This document shows, piece by piece, positions 24,279 to 32,970 of a stretch of 64,000 nt of DNA (its first letter is position 1; each line of letters opens with the position of its first letter). The position numbers were made by a program, and so were the translations under genes. This stretch comes from CAYXEN01 sp964464035 (GTDB lineage: Bacteria > Krumholzibacteriota > Krumholzibacteriia > WVZY01), in contig CAYXEN010000006.1 in NCBI GenBank assembly GCA_964464035.1, positions 1 through 64,000 on the forward strand. The letters run 5' to 3'. Under the pieces are notes generated by a model. It did no database searches. It saw only the letters and a list, made by a program, of their open reading frames with translations, and was not told the DNA's origin.

Positions 24279-25985
24279 TCAATACCCGGCCGCCTGCCCG
24301 TCCTTCCTCGATTCGGACGCCCCGTAGTAGACCCCTCGCTCGGCGTCGCGGAGTATCGCCTGGTAGCCCCCGTAACCGCCGACGCTCCATGATACCTTGT
24401 GTCCCATCTTCATGAGTTTCCTAATGCTCTCGTAAGGGATGCCGCTCTCGAGCAGCACGGTGCCGCCGTCCGACATCCTTTCGCCGGTCGGCTGGGAGGA
24501 TCCGGTGTGACGGATGCGGGGAGCGTCTCCAGCCTCCTGCAGGTTCATTCCGAAATCGATCATGTTGACGATGATCTGAACGTGCCCCTGCGGTTGCATC
24601 GCCCCGCCCATTACGCCGAAGCTCATGAAAGGCTCGCCGTCCTTGGTTATGAATCCGGGGATGATGGTGTGGAAAGGGCGCTTGTGGGGCGCGTAGGTGT
24701 TGGCGCGTCCCTCTTCGAGATCGAAGAGTTCACCCCTGTCCTGGAGGATGAATCCCAGCCCTGCGGGTGAGAGCCCCGACCCCATTCCGCGGTAGTTGCT
24801 CTGTATGAGTGAGACCATGTTGCCGTCGGCGTCCGCCGTCGTTAGATAGACGGTTTCGCCCGCTTCGAGCCTGGGGTCGCCCGCGGGGTAGCTACGGGCG
24901 GCGTGCTCGGGGTCGATGAGCTTGCGCCTCTTTGCCGCGTAGGATTTCGAGATGAGCTCGGCTACGGGTATATCCGCGAAGTCCGGATCGGCGTAGAACT
25001 TCGCCCGGTCCTCGAAAGCGAGTTTCTTGGCCTCCACGAAGAGGTGGATGTACTCGGCGCTTCCGAATCCCATCGAAGCCACGTCGTAGCCCTCGAGGAT
25101 GTTGAGCATCTCCAACACGGCTATCCCCTGGCCGTTGGGCGGCAGTTCCCAGACGTCGTATCCCCTGTAGTTGGTCGAAACCGGCTCGACCCACTCGGAA
25201 CGATGGTCGGCGAGGTCCCTGTACGAGAGAAAGCCTCCGTTCTCTTTCATGAACTTGTCTATCTTCCGGGCGATCTCTCCCTTGTAGAAGACGTCGCGCC
25301 CGCCCCCGGCGATCATGTCCAGGGTCCGGGCGAGCCTGGGATTCTTGAAGACCTCGCCCTTGCGCGGCGCCGTCCCTCCGGGCATGAATGTCTCGGCGAA
25401 GCCGGGCCACTTTGCGAGTCGCGGAATGCTAAGCCGCCAGTAATACGATATGAGTTCGCTCACGGGAAATCCTTCGCGGGCGTAGCGGATAGCTGGAGCG
25501 AGAATCTTCTTCATGGGAAGCCTGCCGAAGCGGTCGTGCATCTCGAACCAGCCGTCCACGCAACCGGGCACGGTGACTGGCAGGGGACCGTATGGAGGAA
25601 TATGCTCGAGGCCCTTCTTCTTGAAATAATCCAGGGTGAGAGAATAGGGCGAGCGACCGCTTGCGTTCAATCCGTAGAGTTTTTTCGTCTTGGCATCCCA
25701 GATGATGGCGAAGAGATCGCCGCCGATGCCGCTGCCCGTGGGCTCCATGAGCCCCAAGGCCGCGTCGGCCGCGATGGCGGCGTCGATCGCGTTTCCCCCC
25801 TGCTTCAAGATGTCGAGAGCTATCTGGGTCACGAGCGGGTGGCTGGTCGCCGCCATGCCGCCTCGCGCTATTACTTCGGATCTGCCGGAGAAAGTCCTCC
25901 CCGTCATGCGATCGAACGACCGTCCCGCCGCCGGCAAGCAGGCGAGAGCCGCCGCGAAGAGAAGAAGAAATCCCGGTTTTTTCAT
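24279..25985 (-). CDS. Gamma-glutamyltransferase family protein
   Basis: A 568-residue exported N-terminal-nucleophile hydrolase that transfers or hydrolyses gamma-glutamyl groups such as that of glutathione. It has an N-terminal signal segment and the G-G-N-A-I-D-A-A-I-A and P-x-G-S-G-I-G-G-D motifs. Autoprocessing would occur before T378 in E-T-V-Y-L-T-T-A-D-A-D-G-N, which would make the small subunit. The small subunit carries S-N-Y-R-G-M-G-S-G and P-x-x-x-I-I-P-G. The sequence is closest to the YwrD-like branch of the family, so acylase-like activity is possible. The ATG at 25985 has AGGAG seven bases upstream; a TTG one codon earlier is less likely. Confidence 0.9.
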   Translation of the reverse strand: MKKPGFLLLFAAALACLPAAGRSFDRMTGRTFSGRSEVIARGGMAATSHPLVTQIALDILKQGGNAIDAAIAADAALGLMEPTGSGIGGDLFAIIWDAKTKKLYGLNASGRSPYSLTLDYFKKKGLEHIPPYGPLPVTVPGCVDGWFEMHDRFGRLPMKKILAPAIRYAREGFPVSELISYYWRLSIPRLAKWPGFAETFMPGGTAPRKGEVFKNPRLARTLDMIAGGGRDVFYKGEIARKIDKFMKENGGFLSYRDLADHRSEWVEPVSTNYRGYDVWELPPNGQGIAVLEMLNILEGYDVASMGFGSAEYIHLFVEAKKLAFEDRAKFYADPDFADIPVAELISKSYAAKRRKLIDPEHAARSYPAGDPRLEAGETVYLTTADADGNMVSLIQSNYRGMGSGLSPAGLGFILQDRGELFDLEEGRANTYAPHKRPFHTIIPGFITKDGEPFMSFGVMGGAMQPQGHVQIIVNMIDFGMNLQEAGDAPRIRHTGSSQPTGERMSDGGTVLLESGIPYESIRKLMKMGHKVSWSVGGYGGYQAILRDAERGVYYGASESRKDGQAAGY

Positions 25986-26081
25986 CAATTGTCTCCTTGC
26001 CTGGGAACCATGCAGTCTCTAGAATCTCTTGAAACCCGCTTCAGCGATGGTGTGCGGGGCACGATTACACTCTCCTATCTA

Positions 26082-26111
26082 TTGCAAGAACGGCGGGTGT
26101 ACAAGGATAAT
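26082..26111 (+). promoter_or_regulatory. Promoter upstream of the methyltransferase gene
   Basis: TTGCAA (26082-26087) and GATAAT (26106-26111) are separated by 18 bases. The ATG at 26215 lies about 100 bases downstream. A second possible -10 box, TATATT, occurs near 26167-26172 without a good -35 box. Confidence 0.4.
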
Positions 26112-26214
26112 ATTCGCTGAATCAGGCGGGCGGGGATACCGTCGAATAAATCGTACCACCCGATTGTATATTGCTTCTCGCCCCGAAACGTGCACGGAAC
26201 CGGCGCCGGACTGA

Positions 26215-27153
26215 ATGAAGACGATAAGATTGATCAAAGGCATTGCTACTTACGTTCCGGGCTTGCGCCGGTTCTCCCTTCGCCGGACCGGCGGAACGGA
26301 CTCGGCGCGCTATTGCTACAGCGTATGGCTCCGGCATCTCGTCAAGGCGGCCGCCGCCGGCCTGCCCACCGATCCGGAGACTGTAGCGGAGCTGGGTCCG
26401 GGTGATTCGCTGGGTACGGGCATAGCGGCACTCCTCTCGGGAGCCACCACGTACCACGCCCTCGATGTCGTGAGTTACGCGGCGCGCGATTCGAACATGA
26501 GGATAATGCGGGAGCTGGTCGACTTGTTCACGCGGCGCGAGTCCATTCCCGACGAAGAGGAACTGCCCCGCGTAAGGCCTCTCCTGGATTCCTACGATTT
26601 CCCCGGGGACGTGTTGACGGACGAGCGCCTCGGGCGCGCCTTGGCGGCGCGAAGGTTGAAAGCGGTCGAGGCCGCCGTGGCGGGGAAGAAAGGCGGAGAC
26701 ATTGGAGTGGGTTATATCGTCCCGTGGTGCGATCCGGACGTGATACGAAAGAACTCGGTGGACATCATCTTCAGCCAGGCGGTGCTCGAACACAGTGAGA
26801 ACCTCGCTGAAGCGTACGCGGCTATGTACGCGTGGCTCAAGCCCGGCGGATACATGTCGCACGAGATCGATTTCAAGAGTCACGGGTTCGCCGAGGAGTG
26901 GAACGGCCACTGGACGTATTCGGATCTCACCTGGAAACTCATCAAGGGCAAGAGACCGTATCTCCTCAATCGGGAACCTTGCTCGACGCATTTACGTATC
27001 ATCGAAGAAACGGGTTTCCGGATCGTTCGCGTGGAAAGGGAGCGGGCGACGGGTGGAGCGGCGAGGCGGGATCTGGCGGAGCGCTTTCGCAACCTCCCCG
27101 AAGATGATTTGACAACGTGCAGTGTTTTTGTGCAAGCTGTGAAAGAGGCTTGA
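26215..27153 (+). CDS. Class I SAM-dependent methyltransferase
   Basis: A 312-residue cytosolic protein with motif I A-E-L-G-P-G-D-S-L-G-T-G (about 60-71) for S-adenosylmethionine binding. An acidic loop follows at Y-H-A-L-D-V-V, and there is a family segment V-D-I-I-F-S-Q-A-V-L-E-H. The methyltransferase-11-like core ends in a C-terminal region with H-E-I-D-F. The substrate cannot be inferred. The next gene starts two bases after its stop. The cluster that follows (zinc ribbon, LemA, HtpX-like) looks like a membrane-quality-control group, so a role on a lipid or membrane protein is possible but unproven. Confidence 0.82.
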   Translation: MKTIRLIKGIATYVPGLRRFSLRRTGGTDSARYCYSVWLRHLVKAAAAGLPTDPETVAELGPGDSLGTGIAALLSGATTYHALDVVSYAARDSNMRIMRELVDLFTRRESIPDEEELPRVRPLLDSYDFPGDVLTDERLGRALAARRLKAVEAAVAGKKGGDIGVGYIVPWCDPDVIRKNSVDIIFSQAVLEHSENLAEAYAAMYAWLKPGGYMSHEIDFKSHGFAEEWNGHWTYSDLTWKLIKGKRPYLLNREPCSTHLRIIEETGFRIVRVERERATGGAARRDLAERFRNLPEDDLTTCSVFVQAVKEA

Positions 27154-27154
27154 A

Positions 27155-27565
27155 ATGAAGTGTCCTTGCTGCAAAGAACACATGATCGTCCTGGAACTCG
27201 ACCAGGTGGAGGTCGACTACTGCCTTGCGTGCGGCGGCGTATGGCTCGACGCCGGCGAGCTCGAGATCCTTCTCGAGGGCGCGGAAGACAAGGACAAGCT
27301 ACTCTCGTCGTTGGAGGTGGACGAGGAGACGAAAGAGAAACGGATAAAGTGCCCCATATGTTCGAACAAGATGGAAAAAGTCCTCTGCGGTCTGGAAGAG
27401 AAAGTGAGGATCGACAAGTGCCGCGACGGTGACGGGCTCTGGTTCGACAAGGGGGAGCTCAGGGAAATCATCGGCATGGGCACGTTCCATTCCGACAAGA
27501 GGGTGTTCGATTTGATAAACGATATTTTCGGAAGCGAAGATGATCGAGAGAAGCCGCCGGCATGA
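27155..27565 (+). CDS. Zinc-ribbon protein with two TFIIB-type modules
   Basis: A 136-residue protein of two repeated zf-TFIIB-like modules. Module 1 (residues 3-40) has C-P-C-C and C-L-A-C-G-G-V-W-L-D-A-G-E-L. Module 2 (about 65-105) has C-P-I-C and C-R-D-G-D-G-L-W-F-D-K-G-E-L. In module 2 the last cysteine of the second pair is glycine, so that metal site is probably incomplete. Function in bacteria is unknown. It lies between the methyltransferase and lemA genes on the same strand, so coexpression is likely. Confidence 0.83.
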   Translation: MKCPCCKEHMIVLELDQVEVDYCLACGGVWLDAGELEILLEGAEDKDKLLSSLEVDEETKEKRIKCPICSNKMEKVLCGLEEKVRIDKCRDGDGLWFDKGELREIIGMGTFHSDKRVFDLINDIFGSEDDREKPPA

Positions 27566-27619
27566 CGGAAATCGCCCGTGGCCGGCCTGCTCGTTCGCCC
27601 TGAAAGGAGGGTACCGACA

Positions 27620-28180
27620 ATGTTTGGATTGTTCATTATTCTCGGTCTTTTGGTACTGCTGGTGTTTTTCTTCGTCGGGAGCTACAACTCGCTCGTGCGC
27701 CTTCGCAACCGTGTCAAGAACGCCTGGTCGCAGATAGACGTCCAGCTGAAGAGAAGGCACGACTTGATACCCAATCTCGTCGAGACCGCCAAAGGTTACA
27801 TGAAGCACGAAAGGGAGACGCTCGAACACATAACGGAAGCGAGAAGCAGGGCCATGGGGGCGCAAAGCGTGGCGGAGAAGGCGAAAGCCGAGGGGGAACT
27901 GGCGGGTGCGCTGAGCAAGTTCCTCCTGGTCGTCGAGAACTATCCCGACCTCAAGGCCAATCAGAATTTTCTCGCTCTCCAGGAAGAATTGACCTCGACG
28001 GAGAACAAGATAGCGTTCGCGCGGCAGAGCTACAACGATCAGGTTCTTTTCTACAACAACAAGATCCAGATGTTCCCGTCGAACATCATAGCGAATACGT
28101 TCAGCTTCAAGCAGGAAGAATTCTTCGAGCTGGAGGACAAGAGCGAAAAGGCGGTTCCGAAGGTGGATTTCTCCGCGTAA
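27620..28180 (+). CDS. lemA: LemA family membrane protein
   Basis: A 186-residue LemA protein: an N-terminal membrane segment (about 2-19) with G-S-Y-N-S-L-V-R-L, then the conserved V-K-N-A-W-S-Q-I-D-V-Q-L-K-R-R-H-D-L-I-P-N-L block, and a helical C-terminal domain with S-R-Q-S-Y-N-D-like Q-S-Y-N-D at about 150. LemA proteins have an extracytoplasmic N-terminus and are often linked to HtpX-type or TPM-domain proteases in envelope quality control, which matches the next gene. The ATG has an AAGGAGGG site eight bases upstream; an earlier in-frame start lacks the membrane segment. Confidence 0.9.
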   Translation: MFGLFIILGLLVLLVFFFVGSYNSLVRLRNRVKNAWSQIDVQLKRRHDLIPNLVETAKGYMKHERETLEHITEARSRAMGAQSVAEKAKAEGELAGALSKFLLVVENYPDLKANQNFLALQEELTSTENKIAFARQSYNDQVLFYNNKIQMFPSNIIANTFSFKQEEFFELEDKSEKAVPKVDFSA

Positions 28181-28225
28181 TCGGAATGGAATCGACCGGG
28201 GAACGATGATCCGGCAGGTGACGAG

Positions 28226-29668
28226 ATGATGTGGGAAATCATTGCGGCCAACAAGAGAAAGTCGATGGCTCTCTTCGCCGCCATGGGCGCCTGCCTCCTT
28301 GCCCTCGGCTATTTCATCGGGGTGGCCCTGTACGGGGACGGGGGAGGCATGGGGGGGCTTTTCATAGCCCTCGGCATATGGGGTTTCCTCTCCGTCATCA
28401 GCGTCTTCGCTGGAAGCTCGATCATTCTCGCCTCGAGCCGTGCGCGTGAGATCAAGCGCGAACATCACCCCCAGCTCTACAATGTCGTGGAAGAGATGAA
28501 GATCGCGGCGGGTCTCCCCGCCATGCCCAAGATCTACATAATCGAGGACCCGGCTCCCAACGCTTTCGCAACGGGGATCAAGCCGGAGAACAGCGCCATA
28601 GCGGTCACCTCGGGACTGTTGGCCAAGTTGAACCGGGACGAGCTCCAGGGAGTGATCGCCCACGAGATGTCCCACATAATGAACCGCGACGTCCAGTTCA
28701 TGACCATCGCCGGCATCATGCTCGGGAGCATCGTTCTTCTCTCGGAAGTATTCTTGCGCAGCCTATGGTTCGGAGGAGGAAGGCGCTCGCGGGTTTCTTC
28801 CAAGGGCGGCGGCGGGCAGGCGCAGTTGGTCATAATAGCGGTTGCGATCGCCGTTGCGATCCTGGCGCCGATCTTCGCCCGGCTCTTCTATTTCGCCATC
28901 TCGCGCAAGAGGGAGTACCTGGCCGACGCGTCGGGCGTGCGGCTGACGAGATACCCCGAAGGTCTTGCTTCCGCCCTGGAGAAGATAGCGTTCACTCCCA
29001 AGCGCATGACGAGTGCGAACAAGGTGACCGCTCCCATGTACATAGTGAACCCCTTCCAAGGCCCCGGCGCTTCGCTGTCGGGCTTGAGCAGCACGCATCC
29101 TCCCATCGAAGAGAGAATCAGAATCCTTCGTGCAATGGGCGGAGGAGCCGGCTACTTGAATTATCAGAGAGCTTTCTCAAAGGTGAGGGGAAAGCCTGCG
29201 ATCATCATTCCGCGCTCCGGGCTCAAAGAGGACGAGAAGATAGAAGTTCGTGCACCCTCGGTTTCCAAGGAAGAGGCGGCCGGCGGAAAGGCTTCGGCGC
29301 GCGACGCCATCGACGTCCTGCGTGCCGCGAGCGGTTATGCTTTCCTGGTGTGCGCCTGTGGCCTGAGGATGAAGATTCCTCCCGACTTCGACAAACCTTC
29401 GGTCGTGTGCCCGAGATGCGGGCGCGAAAACGCGGTTCCGTTGGCCGTGCTGGGAGGAGTCGAAGCCGCGCTGAAAGCCGCCGGCGTCGGCAAGCGCGCC
29501 GCTGCAGCAACGGAGCGGGAGCCGCTCGTCTACGAGCGTAGCGGCAAGGGATGGGAGTCATTCAAGTGTTCATGCGGAAGGATAATGCAAATTTCCCCCG
29601 CTTTCTCCGCAGGCGTCATGAAATGCCCCGATTGCGGCAGAAAAACCAAGGTAATTGATAAAACATAG
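28226..29668 (+). CDS. M48 (HtpX-like) metalloprotease with two C-terminal zinc ribbons
   Basis: A 480-residue membrane protease. Two hydrophobic segments lie near residues 14-33 and 40-60, the zinc-binding H-E-M-S-H motif is near 150, two more hydrophobic segments are near 160-215, and the third ligand is in Y-L-A-D-A-S-G with the usual S-T-H-P-P-I-E-E-R. From about 370 to 480 it carries two zinc ribbons, C-A-C-G...C-P-R-C-G and C-S-C-G...C-P-D-C-G. These are not in the standard HtpX. They may regulate or bind substrate. The AGGTGACGAG site before the ATG favours 28226; the second codon is also ATG. Confidence 0.9.
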   Translation: MMWEIIAANKRKSMALFAAMGACLLALGYFIGVALYGDGGGMGGLFIALGIWGFLSVISVFAGSSIILASSRAREIKREHHPQLYNVVEEMKIAAGLPAMPKIYIIEDPAPNAFATGIKPENSAIAVTSGLLAKLNRDELQGVIAHEMSHIMNRDVQFMTIAGIMLGSIVLLSEVFLRSLWFGGGRRSRVSSKGGGGQAQLVIIAVAIAVAILAPIFARLFYFAISRKREYLADASGVRLTRYPEGLASALEKIAFTPKRMTSANKVTAPMYIVNPFQGPGASLSGLSSTHPPIEERIRILRAMGGGAGYLNYQRAFSKVRGKPAIIIPRSGLKEDEKIEVRAPSVSKEEAAGGKASARDAIDVLRAASGYAFLVCACGLRMKIPPDFDKPSVVCPRCGRENAVPLAVLGGVEAALKAAGVGKRAAAATEREPLVYERSGKGWESFKCSCGRIMQISPAFSAGVMKCPDCGRKTKVIDKT

Positions 29669-30029
29669 CTTTTTACCCGCCAGTATATCTTAATCATTTG
29701 TTCGATCGATTTTTCCCGAAGCATTCATGCATTATCGTACAAATTGTTGATGGTGAAAACAGTTACGAGTTATCCACAATCGATTGAATGCATCGTTGTG
29801 CACGCGAATGCATGGAAACGACAATATGTTCTTGAACAAACCGGGAAAAGACGCTATCTTATTAGTAACAAGTTTACACATTCTTTCGCAATCCACATGA
29901 ATACTCGCGCTGGAATTCGCTGTACAACCTGCATCCCTGTCTGAGCGCTTTACCGGCCATAAAGGTTGGGTCTTCGAATGAAGGGAAGAATTTCCAAGTG
30001 AATATTACTGTCCTCGAGGAGGTGAGCTG
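29669..30029. other. 361 bp AT-richer intergenic region with repeated ATGCAT and a DnaA-box-like sequence
   Basis: This gap is clearly richer in A+T than the coding DNA on both sides. It contains three ATGCAT palindromes at 29727-29732, 29788-29793 and 29808-29813 (spacings 61 and 20 bp) and a perfect DnaA-box consensus TTATCCACA at 29770-29778. The promoter of the KamA-family gene lies in the right half. No convincing ORF is present. The sites could be an operator cluster or a DnaA-bound locus; no other DnaA boxes and no dnaA/dnaN genes are nearby, so an origin is not supported. Confidence 0.5.
29832..29860 (+). promoter_or_regulatory. Promoter for the KamA-family gene
   Basis: TTGAAC (29832-29837) and TATCTT (29855-29860) are separated by exactly 17 bases. 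It predicts a start near 29867 and a leader of about 160 bases before the ATG at 30030, which has a GAGGAGGTGAG site. Confidence 0.55.
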
Positions 30030-31154
30030 ATGCGGCCGAGATACATCACCAAGCTCTTACATATGAAAGATATGAACGAAAGGGAGAGGTTGAGGTTGGG
30101 AATAGTCACCGATAGATTCGCTTTTCGCGCCAATGAATACTATTTGTCGCTCATAGACTGGGATGATCCCGATGATCCGATCAAGCGCATCGTCGTGCCC
30201 GATATCGACGAATTGGAGCCGTGGGGAGAGCTCGATGCTTCATCGGAAAGCGAGTACAAGAAAGCTCGCGCCCTGGAGCACAAGTATTCTTCGGTGGCTC
30301 TTCTTCTCGTGAGTGACGTATGCGGCGCTTTCTGCCGGTTTTGTTTCCGCAAGCGATTGTTCATGAACGGTAACGATGAAGCGGCGCATGACGTGTCCGA
30401 GGAGATCGAGTACATTCGAAAGCATCCTGAGATCACCAACGTTCTTCTCTCCGGGGGTGACCCCCTGATCCTTTCGACCCGCAAGTTGGAAAAGATAATA
30501 AGCGCGCTCCGGTCGATCGATCACGTCGAGATAATAAGGATCGGCACCAAGCTCCCCGTTTTCAATCCTTACAGGGTGCTGGAGGACCCGTCACTCCCCG
30601 AGATGCTCGCAAGGCACAGCACGAAGAACAAGAGGATCTACATAGTCACGCATTTCAATCATCCCAGGGAGCTGACGGATGTAGCGATCGAGGGCATGGA
30701 CGTCCTTCGCAAAGCGGGCACGATTCTCGTCAACCAGACTCCCCTCATAAGGGGAGTGAACGACGATGCCGAAGTGCTGGCGGAGTTGTTCAACAAGCTT
30801 TCTTACTACGGCATTCCTCCTTACTATGTCTTTCAATGTCGCCCCACTCTCGGCAACAAGCCCTACGCGGTACCCATCGAAGAGGGCTACATGATCTTCG
30901 AAGGCGCGAAAAGCATGTGTTCCGGCGTCGCCAAGAGAGCGAGATACGTGATGTCCCACTCCACGGGCAAGATAGAGATAGTCGGCTTGACGGATACGCG
31001 CATCTACTTCAAGTACCATCGCGCGGCCGACCCGGAGAACAGCGGCAAGTTCATGATCTTCAGGCGCAACCCAGAAGCGTACTGGTTCGACGACTTCATC
31101 GGTGACGTAGTGGAGAGTTCGGGTTGTATCACCGCCTGCCAGGGCGGGGATTGA
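30030..31154 (+). CDS. KamA family radical SAM protein (lysine 2,3-aminomutase-like)
   Basis: A 374-residue radical-SAM enzyme, shorter than canonical KamA. The [4Fe-4S] motif C98-G-A-F-C102-R-F-C105 is complete. The S-G-G-D-P-L region (binding SAM), the R-I-G-T-K-L-P motif (SAM and PLP contact), and the PLP-binding lysine region in the C-terminal half (R-P-T-L-G-N-K-P-Y) support a PLP-dependent aminomutase. The reaction would shift the amino group of lysine or another amino acid; the EpmB (lysyl-EF-P) role cannot be excluded. No epmA or efp gene is in the window. A strong terminator follows. Confidence 0.85.
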   Translation: MRPRYITKLLHMKDMNERERLRLGIVTDRFAFRANEYYLSLIDWDDPDDPIKRIVVPDIDELEPWGELDASSESEYKKARALEHKYSSVALLLVSDVCGAFCRFCFRKRLFMNGNDEAAHDVSEEIEYIRKHPEITNVLLSGGDPLILSTRKLEKIISALRSIDHVEIIRIGTKLPVFNPYRVLEDPSLPEMLARHSTKNKRIYIVTHFNHPRELTDVAIEGMDVLRKAGTILVNQTPLIRGVNDDAEVLAELFNKLSYYGIPPYYVFQCRPTLGNKPYAVPIEEGYMIFEGAKSMCSGVAKRARYVMSHSTGKIEIVGLTDTRIYFKYHRAADPENSGKFMIFRRNPEAYWFDDFIGDVVESSGCITACQGGD

Positions 31155-31171
31155 ATCGCCCGATAGAGTAA

Positions 31172-31208
31172 AGCGCCCGGAGCCCCGGGCGCTCCTTTTC
31201 TTTCTTTA
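31172..31208 (+). terminator. Intrinsic terminator after the KamA-family gene
   Basis: A perfect 9-bp stem pairs AGCGCCCGG (31172-31180) with CCGGGCGCT (31185-31193) around a 4-base loop, followed by a T-rich run interrupted by C. Confidence 0.85.
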
Positions 31209-31281
31209 TATTCCCTCCAGGTTGCGTTATCATCTAAACTTCTCGTAAATGTTCTCGGTTGTTCATGTCGGGAGGTTATGA

Positions 31282-32970
31282 ATGAGGCTGGTCGAGTGTG
31301 TGCCGAATTTCAGTGAGGGAAGGGATCGTTCGATAATCGACGCGATCGCCGCCGCCATCGAAGGCTCCGAAAAAACCTATCTGCTGGACGTCGATCCGGG
31401 CAAGGACACCAACCGCACCGTGATCACGTTCGTTTCCGATTACGACTACGCCGTGGAAGCGGCTTTCCGCGCCATAGAGGAGGCTTCCCGCCTCATCGAT
31501 ATGAGCAAGCACAAGGGAGCTCACGCGAGGCTGGGAGCGACGGATGTATGCCCCTTCGTTCCGGTGAGGGGGGTGACGATGGAAGATTGCGTGGAATTGG
31601 CGCATCGGCTGGGCAAAAGGGTCGGTGAAGAGCTGGGCATCCCGGTCTACTTATATGAATTCGCTGCAACGAGGGAAGAACGCAGGAACCTCGCCGACAT
31701 CCGCTCCGGTGAATACGAGGGGTTGAGGGAAAAACTGAAGGATCCCGCATGGAAGCCGGACTATGGCCCGGCGGAGTTCAATCCCCGAAGCGGAGCGACC
31801 GTGATCGGAGCGCGCGAGTTTCTCATAGCCTACAACGTGAATCTCAACACGAAGGATCGCCGGATCGCGCACGACATCGCTCTGAGTATCCGCGAAGCGG
31901 GGAGGATCAAGCGGGACGAGCAGGGCAGGATCGTCCGCGATGAGAACGGCAAGGCCGTGAAGATTCCCGGCACCCTGAAAGCGGTCAAAGCGGTGGGCTG
32001 GTACATCGATGAGTACAAGAGAGCGCAGGTCTCGATCAACCTGGTGGACTACCACGTGACTCCACCCGAAGTCGCTTTCGAAGAGGTGAAGAGGCAGGCG
32101 GAGATGCGCGGCGTGAGGGTCACGGGAAGCGAGCTCGTGGGATTGATCCCGCTGGAAGCGATGCTGCAGGCCGGGAGGTACTACCTTGAATTGCAGGGAA
32201 AATCTCCCGGTGTCCCCCAGAGCGAACTCATCGAAACTGCGGTGCAGTCCCTTTCACTCGATGATCTCACTCCCTTCGACCCGGCTCAGAAGATAATAGA
32301 GTTCAGAGTCGCCGAACCCTCTCCCCTCGCCGAGGGCTCGCTGCGTGCGTTCATCGACGAGACGTCCGTGGATTCGCCCGTTCCCGGCGGCGGAAGTGTT
32401 TCCGCCTTGGCCGGCGCGCTGGCGTCCGCCTTGACTTCCATGGTGGCCAACCTCACCGTGGGCAAGAAGGGATACGAGAAGCACGGCGAGACGATGAAAG
32501 AGACGGCCTCGAAGGCCCAGGAGCTCAAGGATCGCTTCCTCAGGGCGGTGGACGAAGATGCGAGAGCCTTCGACCGGGTCATGGAGGCGATGCGGCTTCC
32601 CAAGAAAAGCGACGAGGAGAAGGCGCTGCGCGCCGAGCGGATAAAGGAAGCGACGATCGGGGCGATAGAAGTCCCGCTCGGCGTGCTTCGGGATTGCGGG
32701 GAGGCGGTGGAGTTGGCGGCGACCGTCGCCGAATCCGGCAATCGGAATTCATTGAGCGATGCCGGCGTTGCGGCCCACGCGCTGAGAGCGGCCGCCAACG
32801 GCGCCTACCTGAACGTGCTCATCAACCTCGGAGAACTCGAAGACGAGCGCTACGTGAAGGCGACCGGAGAGGAAGCGCGGAATCTCCTGGATGCGGTCGT
32901 GAAGCGATGCGACGAATTGGCGGCGCAGGTGGCAAGTTCGATCGCGAGCGGCGGGGGCGATGCGTCATGA
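31282..32970 (+). CDS. ftcD: Bifunctional glutamate formimidoyltransferase / formimidoyltetrahydrofolate cyclodeaminase
   Basis: A 562-residue fusion of the two histidine-degradation activities. Residues 1-300 are the formiminotransferase: V-E-C-V-P-N-F-S-E-G-R at the start, the H-K-G-A-H-A-R-L-G-A-T-D motif and the S-E-L-V-G-L-I-P-L motif. Residues about 350-555 are the cyclodeaminase: P-V-P-G-G-G-S-V-S-A-L-A-G and the long helical region. The products are glutamate and 5,10-methenyl-THF with release of ammonia. Bacteria often encode these parts separately. The ATG has a GGGAGG site. A TTGCGT/TAAATG pair near 31222-31251 may be its promoter. The 3' end overlaps the converging gene by 6 bases. 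Confidence 0.93.
   Translation: MRLVECVPNFSEGRDRSIIDAIAAAIEGSEKTYLLDVDPGKDTNRTVITFVSDYDYAVEAAFRAIEEASRLIDMSKHKGAHARLGATDVCPFVPVRGVTMEDCVELAHRLGKRVGEELGIPVYLYEFAATREERRNLADIRSGEYEGLREKLKDPAWKPDYGPAEFNPRSGATVIGAREFLIAYNVNLNTKDRRIAHDIALSIREAGRIKRDEQGRIVRDENGKAVKIPGTLKAVKAVGWYIDEYKRAQVSINLVDYHVTPPEVAFEEVKRQAEMRGVRVTGSELVGLIPLEAMLQAGRYYLELQGKSPGVPQSELIETAVQSLSLDDLTPFDPAQKIIEFRVAEPSPLAEGSLRAFIDETSVDSPVPGGGSVSALAGALASALTSMVANLTVGKKGYEKHGETMKETASKAQELKDRFLRAVDEDARAFDRVMEAMRLPKKSDEEKALRAERIKEATIGAIEVPLGVLRDCGEAVELAATVAESGNRNSLSDAGVAAHALRAAANGAYLNVLINLGELEDERYVKATGEEARNLLDAVVKRCDELAAQVASSIASGGGDAS

Noticed and set aside
29669..30029. A chromosomal replication origin
   Set aside because: Only one perfect DnaA box was found, and a 9-base word may occur by chance about once in a window of this size. 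There is no dnaA, dnaN or gyrB nearby.
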